This document shows positions 56,201 to 64,000 of a DNA stretch of 64,000 bases, piece after piece (the stretch's first letter is position 1; each line of letters begins with the position of its first letter). Under the pieces are notes generated by a model, which saw nothing but the letters and a program-made list of their open reading frames with translations, ran no database searches and was not told the DNA's origin. Both the position numbers and the translations under genes were made by a program. Origin of the DNA: Pocillopora verrucosa (Eukaryota; Cnidaria; Anthozoa; Scleractinia; Pocilloporidae); the NCBI RefSeq assembly GCF_036669915.1, contig NC_089322.1:18887719-18951718 (forward strand), read 5' to 3'.

Positions 56201-59200
56201 ATTAATGCTGATCAGGTTTTTTAGTTAGAATGGTCTAAGTCACCTTGTGTATGTGTTCAGGTGTTTTTTCTGCGACTTCCTCGATATCTACGCCACCTTT
56301 AGGACTTCCCACAATAACAGGTCCTTGATAACCTCTGTCCATTAAAATGGCTAAATAGGTCTCACGTGAAATGTCATAACTCTCTGCTACCATTACCTGC
56401 CAAAAAATCAGAAAATATATTCTATTTTTATATCCTCGTAATTTACTTGTGAAATCATTGGCTGTTTCTTTTAACCTTGTGACTCCCATAAGTGATCAAA
56501 ACAAAATTTCTCCTTTCAACATCAAGATGATGTCAAGCATACAAGTAATGAGAATAAAGAATAAGTATCCATTAGGGGATTATTAGTGGATCTAATACTA
56601 CATTCTCCAAACTAACATCATAAGAATTGTGTGGCAGAAAGTAAGGAGAATTGCTAATGAGATCTTGGGAGTGAAGGGTTAACGACACAAAGGAAATACT
56701 CTTCATCATAGCACCTGTGTCTAGCCAATAATCATTGATATAAACAATGAAGGTCACTGGTCGTCATAATGCCAGAGACTGATCACTCAAACTTGCGCCA
56801 AAAATGGGGACAATAAGCACACAAAAAATATTTTTTGGGGTTTCCTCCGACTCTTAAGTTGAACCACACCCAATTCAAATCTGAAAGATGAAGTAACACT
56901 TGTATATGGAATATTTAAACAAAATGTAACCAAAGTAAACAAGATAATAAGTTTTTAAGAAAAGAGATGTTGCATATAGTGTAGCATATTGCATTGTTCT
57001 ACGTCCAAAATATGAGTGAGAAGTGAAAAAACTCAACAGAGATTTATTTACTGACCCTACAATATATGCAAACTTGGCTGTGTAGCCAAAACAATCCCCG
57101 ACGACACACCTGTTACATGAATACGAGACTGACGGGCAAGACAGGGTGACTTCTTATGTCATATACCACATATCAGAATGTCTATTCATAATTGTCTAGT
57201 ACCCAGACTTAACCTACCTTGACATTGTAATGACATCAACATACAAGGAAAGATTAAATCCTGATACTATCATTGTTTACCTTTTGCACAAGCACTCCAT
57301 CAGGAGGTGTTTGTTTTGTTGTTAAGTTGTATCCCACCATCTGGTCTGTCAATTCACCAATTTTTTCTGGACTGAATACAAAAAATGAGTAAAATAAATC
57401 AGTAACAAAAAATTTTAAAGTACCACAAAGTGAGAAATTAGTGGCGTGTAATGATGAAGACATTGGAATTTAACCCTTAAGACACCAAACAGTGACTAAT
57501 ATCTAATTTCTCCAAACAATATCTCCTCTGAATCAGACATTAAGGTTGCAAGAATGAACATTATGATGACCAACTTAAGAAGCTCTTGATTGTTAAACAA
57601 ATTCTCCTTGTCAGCACCTTAAAAAATGTATAGAGAACAGTAGGGAGAAAAAACAGACTGGTATTAGGGTGAAAAAGGTTATTATAAGCCCTGGTGCTTA
57701 ATTGTTGTGCTCTTGGGTAAAACACAAGAGATAAATTTAAAAATATGTAAACTATATGGTTATGAATTAGATTTTCATTATTTTAACCTTACCAAAGAAC
57801 AAAAATGCTTTCAATACAAGCATACCTCATGAGAAACAATGCAATTTGGTAAACACTGACTTACTCTGATGTCAAATGAACACCTCCTTGAAGGCCACTA
57901 GTGAATGTTCCCTTGCCTCTTCCACCAGCAAGGATTTGTGCTTTTAGTACAAATTCTTTAGCATCTACAACATAACAATGTTGTTAATGGCAGCTGCACT
58001 ATCTAAATATCAGGGCTGTCATTAGAAATTTTAAGAGGTATAAGACCTGAATTTAGAGGTGGATGAATTAAATTATGCTTGCCTAGTGAGCAAGGTGTGT
58101 CACAAAGCAACACAGCCACTCTTCTACGGGAGCTTTGAGGAATGCTCTCCTGGAAAATTTGAACTTTTAAACTCCCAGAGTTATGATTTCTAACATTCTC
58201 CGGCATATTTGAAAATCTTTTTTTAAGCCAGACATTGATGTTAGAATCAGTCAAAATTATTTATTATCTGTCTTTCTGCATGATTTGCAAAGTAGCCTAC
58301 CGATACTGTAAGGAGAAACAACTTATTGATCACCCCTAGGAGTGGAATGGTTAACTGGATACCTTGATAGCACTGTAACCATACATGAGTGTCAGACACT
58401 TAAAAAATGTGTCTTCTGATATTTTCAGTGATATACACCCACATGTAGTGACACAGATTTGCACCTTAATCATGGACTGGCATCAAAACCATTCTTATGT
58501 TAAGACAAACCCTATCAAATTATGATTACTGATATATAATAATTGGGATGATACACATATTTTGATTGGTTCATACCTATGATCTATTGGAGAACAAATG
58601 CTTAGATGGTGTCACCATCAACATATTTTGGCTTCTTTATTACATAAAAAAATTAGATTCCATGTTGTCATGAGTCTGTTCAGTTACAGATCACTGCAGA
58701 TGTGGAAAATGTGATAGGAATATCAGTGACACACTTGGCAGCATTTCTGTGCCACTTTTTGGTTCTCACCTCATTTTGATGTCACCTGTGATCTATTACT
58801 GAACTGACACACTGAAACATGGTACCTATTTGTTATTTATAATATAATTATCTTCACCACCAACTTACTCAGTTCCTTGGCAATTGCAACTGCCTCTTTA
58901 CCACTTTCTGCAACTTTAAATCGCTGCACATGAAGACCATTGTCTGCCATTAATTTTTTGCTCTGGAATTCTTGGAGATTCAGCCATCTGACTGGAGTAA
59001 TACTAACTGCACTGGCCTGGAAATAAAAACAAGATCTAACAAGACTGCATAAATAATTCTCCCCACTGTCTGCCATATAGTTCTTGTGATGTTAGTTTGG
59101 AGAATTCAGTATTGGATCAACTAATAATCCCCCAATTAACTAGACTGCATAAAGGGCACACATGAGGAAATGCATCCAAACAAAACAAAACACATCAATC

Positions 59201-60098
59201 AGCCATCAATACAGTCTAAATCCAGAAATGTTAATAGTCCTCATTTTGCTTAGGCCAGATTATTACAATCTCAAAAAGAGAACTGAGAACTCCTTTACCC
59301 TTATAAGGAAAAGTGCTTTGAAGAGAGAGTCAAGGAACTCTTCAAGATCTCACATCTTTCCTTCTCATAGTCACAATCTGAAGTACAGGCAACAAATTCA
59401 GGTCCCACAAGTGCATCTGACTCTAACAATCTAGTTTTCACCAGACCATATGCATCTGCCTCTGACTCCCTCCATTTGATTTTGACTACATCACATAGCC
59501 CAGTACTTCTGATTATGACACCCAGAGAGGGAAGGAGGGGGGAGGGGGGAAGTACTGGGGTCAATTTTTGCTGGGTGTGTGCTGCTGGCCTCTCAAAACT
59601 CCCAATTCTATCTACTCAGTAGCCAGTTGAAGATCCCATTTTAGTCACTTTTGGTAAAACAATGACAATTTTTTAACGGCAAATCCTCGAATTTTTAAAT
59701 ACCTACTTACTAGAACTTTCTTGACCCCAAAATCTCAAAGATGTGCAACCCCATTCTAGTAACTCTATTGAAAAAAAAAATCAGTATAAAGCGGATAGAG
59801 ACCCTCACTTAGTTAGTCTGATCTAACAAGTTACAAGACGAATTGAAATTGAAAGCGAGCCCTCAATATCACATCCAAGAAAGTTGCCACGCGCGCATGT
59901 ATGCAAATAAAATACCTTTACCTCAAACAACAAAAATATTTTACGCTACTTGACAACTAAGTTATTAGTGGAGGTACAGTTAAATTAAAAGAATAAATTC
60001 ACACTCACCTGCGAAGATCGAAGCCAAAATCTGTTAGTTAGCCCCACACACTTTCTGCAAATTGTGGACATGGTTCCATAACGGGGTAAGGCCGCCAT
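53275..60098 (-). CDS. SUCLG2: succinyl-CoA ligase [GDP-forming] subunit beta, mitochondrial
   Basis: A complete 11-exon gene on the minus strand: 60098-60009, 59016-58869, 57964-57865, 57371-57281, 56396-56244, 55523-55434, 55086-54990, 54881-54720, 54359-54217, 54074-53954 and 53387-53275. They total 1308 nt and encode 435 aa, with all phases consistent. It is the nucleotide-binding beta subunit that, with SUCLG1, interconverts succinyl-CoA and succinate plus GTP in the TCA cycle. The N-terminus ([17 protein letters not shown]...) is basic and suits mitochondrial import. The ATP-grasp region has [26 protein letters not shown] and [13 protein letters not shown]. The CoA-ligase half has [30 protein letters not shown] and [12 protein letters not shown]. 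These match the GTP-specific (SUCLG2) rather than ATP-specific (SUCLA2) form. The gene is head-to-head with TMEM243. Confidence 0.94.
56471..56682 (+). mobile_element. MITE family 1, copy E (SUCLG2 intron 4)
   Basis: From ttaaccttgtgactcccata to cttgggagtgaagggttaa. It is the source copy of the one at 45376-45587. Confidence 0.7.
57471..57680 (+). mobile_element. MITE family 2, copy B (SUCLG2 intron 3)
   Basis: Starts taacccttaagacaccaaac and contains ttaagaagctcttgattgtt; ends gtattagggtgaaaaaggtta. It is related to 13935-14126. Confidence 0.55.
58140..58360. repeat. degraded MITE pieces in SUCLG2 intron 2
   Basis: Short matches to the family-1/2 ends (aactcccagagttatgattt, then ttgatcacccctaggagtgg). 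Another family-1 piece, inverted, lies at about 59060-59140 in intron 1 (agttcttgtgatgttagttt). These are too decayed to bound exactly. Confidence 0.4.
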
Positions 60099-60486
60099 GT
60101 TGGATTTTAAAGGAACTAAACTGCGAGCATGCGTCCTTAATGAGCCAGCTATATGACGTACTTCCGGCATCGCGGGCGCTTTCCAAGTATAGCTACGAAG
60201 AAAAGTAAGCTAGATCCTGATCGTATTCGGTGGTTTACGACATCGATTAATTACCACCAATCCAATTGACACATAGAGCCAGTTATCCCAAGTTTAGTTT
60301 TGCTGATACTCAGCCCTAAACTTGGAGAAGGGAACAGAGATTTTGAACAATTTCTGGTGACGGAGAGAGCTCAAGTTCTGTGTAATCGACAGGAGTTCGC
60401 TCAGAATCAATCAAAGATATCTCGAACTTTCCAAGAAACTGTTTTATTAACGTTGTCTTTACGATGAAGGAAATTTTATAGCAAAA
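60099..60486. promoter_or_regulatory. bidirectional promoter region SUCLG2 / TMEM243
   Basis: Only 388 bp separate the divergent start codons of SUCLG2 (-, ATG at 60098-60096) and TMEM243 (+, ATG at 60487). No TATA box is evident. Both 5' UTRs and a shared core promoter must fit here. A short gatggc/gccatc-type motif around the SUCLG2 start (ccgccatgttgg) could be a YY1-like site, which is inferred from similarity only. Confidence 0.6.
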
Positions 60487-62629
60487 ATGTATAATGGATT
60501 GGATAAGCCGTTATTTGGCGAGGCAAGACCAAGGGTAGGTAAAATTATCGGGTTGAAGAGGTTTTCTGTCCTATAGCTTAGGGTGATCAAGTCGTTACTT
60601 AAGCTATAATCACGAGTTGTTTATAATAGTAAATGGAAAACAATCTGATTACCAACGATTTGAACAGTTTTTCAACACCAAACCTCGAACTTTTAATTTT
60701 TGTTTTAGTACAAAAATACAACTGATCGTTGATCGATGAAGCAAGTTGCTACGTGTCATCAATTTTGCAACATTTCATATGATCTATTGATTGTTTTGCC
60801 AAATTTCGTGTAAATATCATTTTCCGAAAAAATTAAACAAACTTAAGGTCAATGAATTTTTTTTCAAGTTTTGCTTTTTCTATTTCTGACAATTTTCGAT
60901 ATTTTTCGATAGGATCGCTACTTTAATTATGTCGTCGGAGCAGTCACGGTCATATTAGTCTGTGTAAGTATAAATAATTATTTATCAATCGTGACATCAT
61001 TCAAGGATCATTGTTGCGCTTTGACTCATGAGTCACGGGACTCTTTTTTAGTCATTGTTGCAAAAATCGTGGAGATGTCCCCAGTTTATACTCTTTCTAT
61101 ATGAGATGTTAGTAACCAGCCCCACCCCCTCCTCTCTCTCCTGAATCATTTGGTTAGGACACACTGCTGACAGTTTTGTGAGTTCCCAATTATACTTCTT
61201 GACTGAATGAATTATTGAAAATGTAAAGCAACCAAAGTCTTTGATTAATTGAGGAAAGTGAGCTTTTTGGACTTTGCTTCTCTCTGTGCTAATCATCAAT
61301 ATCCAGTAACTGTTAGGGTTAGTCCTGGTAAAAGGCAAATCACAGTATAGTGCTCACTTTGTGACACATACTTATCAGTATGTATGAAATTTGCAACCTC
61401 TTTGTTGATGGATCTCCAGTCTAGTCTGGTCAAGGTCACTAAAAGCAATCCCCTTAAGGACATTCCTCTCTTACATGACCATACTCTATGACAAATACAC
61501 TAAATTATTAGTTACTAAGACCCTTTACACCCTAACATCAGTATGAATATTCTCTACACTGTTCTCTTTACATTTCCTAAGGTGGTGACTAGGAGAATTT
61601 GTTTAACAATCAAGAGCTTCTGTATCAGTGATTCAGGGGTGATATTGTATGGAGAATTAGTTGCTAGTCATCCTAAGGGGTTTAAGCATGAAAAACCTAT
61701 CTTATTTCTTCTCAAACTTTTATTACTTACTGGTAGCAGTACTTTGTACTAATGGAGAAAATTTTGTAAAATAGTAACAAATCCATCTTTTGCAGGAGAC
61801 CTTGATAAGCTCTTTGGCATTGCACTTCCCACCCAAAGCAATCAATGTCTTCCTTGCTTCTATTATCTCAATGATATGCATATCAGAACTCATTCTGGTA
61901 AGTCACCTAAAAGTGCACCAGGCTGTTACTTTTTCTCCTGGCCTAATAGTCTGAGAAGAAAAAAATTCATTTATTTATGATTCATTGTAAATTTACTCTT
62001 AATTGTAATTTTAGCTTTTTAGCCTTTTTTGTTTTGTTTTTAATCTTGTCATGTGCATTTGAACATTTTATGGAATTTGTGCATTGTATATGTCCTATAA
62101 TTATTATAAATGTCCTATAATTATCATTATTATTATTATTATTATTATTCACCTTAATTGTGCAAAATTCTCTCTTTGTAGCCCTAATCTGCTGTTAGTT
62201 TGCAATAAACACTCACTGTTTTCCATTTCTTTATTATAGAAAGAATTATCAAGACCGTTATAGTTTGAGTTGTCTTGCATGTAGCTAACTAATAACCTTT
62301 GCCATAAAGGAATTCAACTATTATTAAAATTACTGTGAAACAACTGACAGTAAATTTAGATGACAAAACTTCCACAGCAAAAAATTTTACATAAACATTA
62401 TCAGCTGTAGGTATGACATAACCATTCAGAGAGTTTTCCACAAGCTTAAACTCATCAGAATTGAGAAATAAAGACTTATTTAATTGTTACTGCAATTATT
62501 TTACAGATTTATTGGTACAGACAAGGAGATGTTGATCCAAAGTTTCGAAAGCTAATCTACTTCAACTCATTTACAACTATTTTGCTGTGTATATGTGCAA
62601 ATGTGTACTACTACAATACTACTGCATAA
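60487..62629 (+). CDS. TMEM243: transmembrane protein 243
   Basis: A complete four-exon gene: 60487-60534, 60913-60963, 61796-61897 and 62507-62629 (TAA). It is 324 nt and 107 aa, with all introns in phase 0. The protein matches TMEM243 in order: LDKPLFGE near the N-terminus, a first hydrophobic segment (NYVVGAVTVILVC), ALHFPPKAINVF, a further hydrophobic segment, then IYWYRQGDVDPKFRKLIY and a final segment with LLCICANVYYY. These give about four short membrane helices, as in the vertebrate protein of about 118 aa. Molecular function is poorly known. Sense AATAAA signals at 62789-62794 and near 62840 give a short 3' UTR. Confidence 0.93.
61515..61690 (-). mobile_element. MITE family 2, copy C (TMEM243 intron 2)
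   Basis: Inverted relative to 13935-14126: ccctttacaccctaacatca, aacaatcaagagcttct, gatattgtatggagaatt. The 69-codon open frame here (61543-61752) is part of the repeat. Confidence 0.55.
62124..62149. repeat. (ATT)n microsatellite
   Basis: About eight ATT units in TMEM243 intron 3. Confidence 0.85.
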
Positions 62630-62799
62630 TAAATGCTACAACTAAGGAGAAATTCAAATGTGTGAATTTCCAAACATCTAATCAACAAAATAAGCTATTT
62701 ATTTTTGGAAACTTACAATTCAATACGTTGCATCTCTTTCTACTTCTCAAATTTTTAATATTTGTGTACAATAACACTGTGATGTTGTAATAAAAGTAA

Positions 62800-63538
62800 T
62801 CGAATATTAAATAATTTTTCTAAGAAATTTTGTTCCTAGCAATAAAGTTGTGCTCTTGGAATGAACTTTTAAAAAGTGTTGGCAAACCATTATCAATAAT
62901 GCATTACACCATTTACCACTGTGACAATTCTAATTTCTTAGTGTGTGATTAGCTGAAGCAAGTGAAAGATTTTGGACAATGCTTCTTTATGGTAATCATT
63001 AATCTCTAGTAAATTGTAGGGTTAGTCAAGGGGAAAAAAAATTTATTGTATTACTAATGCTTGCTTTGCAATGTGTACGTACTTTGAAAATTTCTGACTT
63101 TTTTGTTGATGGTACTGCTTCTTTTACTCTACACTTTAAGTTGCATTAGTGTTGTACTCAGATTTAGTCATTTGCTTATAAAAAAAGAATTACTAGTATT
63201 TCTATACAATTATGTCAAAGTGTAACTTTTTGCCTTGGACAATAGGTGAAATTTGAGAAATTCAACTCTCCTGTTTAGTCTTTGACATCTTAGCTGGATA
63301 ATATAAACAGTATTTTGGCTGATTGAGATTGGAGAATCAAAGCTTAGGTCAAAATCCATGACATATGGAAGATAAATCAAAATGTTTTTTAATAGTTTTG
63401 TTCTTCTGTTTGGTCATAGTTAATAAATTTAAGATGAAGTTTTAAGTAGATCAGTGGTGAATTTACCACTAAAAGGAATTGTATTTTGAAAGCCTGCTCT
63501 GAAAAGTTAGGGATTTGTATTCAGTAACTGCAAACGTT
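62800..63538. other. gene-free stretch downstream of TMEM243
   Basis: AT-rich sequence with no exon-like open frame or structured repeat that I can identify. Confidence 0.45.
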
Positions 63539-63745
63539 TAACCTTTTAATTCCCAGATCAAATTTGTAATTCTCCTTACTGTCAGCCTCACAATTCTTAT
63601 GTTAGTTCAGAGAATTTAGTATTGGATCAGCTTATTATCCCCATATTGATATTTTCCTTTATTCTCGTCACCTAACTGGTTGATATTGTATTGATATTGT
63701 AGGGAGAAATTCTGTCCCGATCACTTATAGGAGTGAAAGGGTGAA
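63539..63745 (-). mobile_element. MITE family 1, copy F (inverted)
   Basis: Reads taaccttttaattcccagat through gatcacttataggagtgaaa on +, the reverse of copies A, B, D and E. It is intergenic, 3' of TMEM243. Confidence 0.7.
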
Positions 63746-64000
63746 GTTTAGAATACTACTTTTGAACTAGAATAGCAAAGAGATGTATCTTTGGCCATTC
63801 TGTACATTTTTTTTAAACAAGAGATCTTTATACAGACCAACACAGACAAAATCTATGCACAGACATTATTTTAAACTTTGTTGGTGGAAATAAAGTTGTC
63901 AAAGAAGTGAATATCACGTTCAGTGCCTAATGTGAATCAGAACTCCTGGGGTTCAGCTCCAATTGGGGAAGTTGGATTTTTCCTCTTCCCTTGCTGATGA

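Overview
The window is animal nuclear DNA, most likely from a stony coral or a close anthozoan. The signs are multi-exon genes with GT/AG introns, metazoan protein families (SETD5/KMT2E-like, SLC16-like, cytosolic sulfotransferase, SUCLG2, TMEM243), AT-rich introns and many short-lived repeats (tRNA-derived SINEs, MITEs, foldback elements, a Penelope-like element). The species assignment is inference. No prokaryotic features are present.

Layout. (1) 551-5455, + strand: the last nine exons and 3' end of a chromatin regulator resembling SETD5/KMT2E. (2) 5481-10618: gene-free, with a 425-bp tandem duplication and three diverged copies of a tRNA-Phe-derived SINE. (3) 10619-14840, - strand: a complete four-exon monocarboxylate-transporter-like gene (437 aa). 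(4) 14841-22607: gene-free, with an 835-bp tandem duplication, a 60-bp minisatellite and a 145-bp hairpin. (5) 22608-25391, + strand: a second four-exon transporter (446 aa), head-to-head with the first and with the same exon phases and the same C-terminal heptapeptide. (6) 25.2-52.7 kb: a cluster of at least four duplicated units, each made of a 3' piece of the second transporter (+) and a cytosolic sulfotransferase gene (-). Sulfotransferase 1 looks intact. Copy 2 is a pseudogene (nonsense codon plus frameshift). Copy 3 is intact only if it uses an alternative first exon. Copy 4 has lost its first exon. The transporter parts of the later units are remnants. A Penelope-like element, a 1.2-kb TIR element, a 2-kb element and a 2.3-kb TIR element carrying a minisatellite have inserted into the cluster, and 1.4 kb of SUCLG2 has been copied into it. 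(7) 53275-60098, - strand: a complete 11-exon SUCLG2 gene (mitochondrial GTP-specific succinyl-CoA ligase beta, 435 aa). (8) 60487-62629, + strand: a complete four-exon TMEM243 gene (107 aa), sharing a 388-bp bidirectional promoter region with SUCLG2.

The housekeeping genes (SUCLG2, TMEM243, the chromatin gene) flank a fast-changing accessory block in which an SLC16-like transporter and a sulfotransferase were co-duplicated. The most interesting biology is the reciprocal loss of two alternative first exons between sulfotransferase copies, and the set of mobile elements whose insertion sites can be read against uninterrupted paralogous sites in the same window. Exon boundaries were set by reading splice consensus and phase by eye. 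No alignment or RNA evidence was available.
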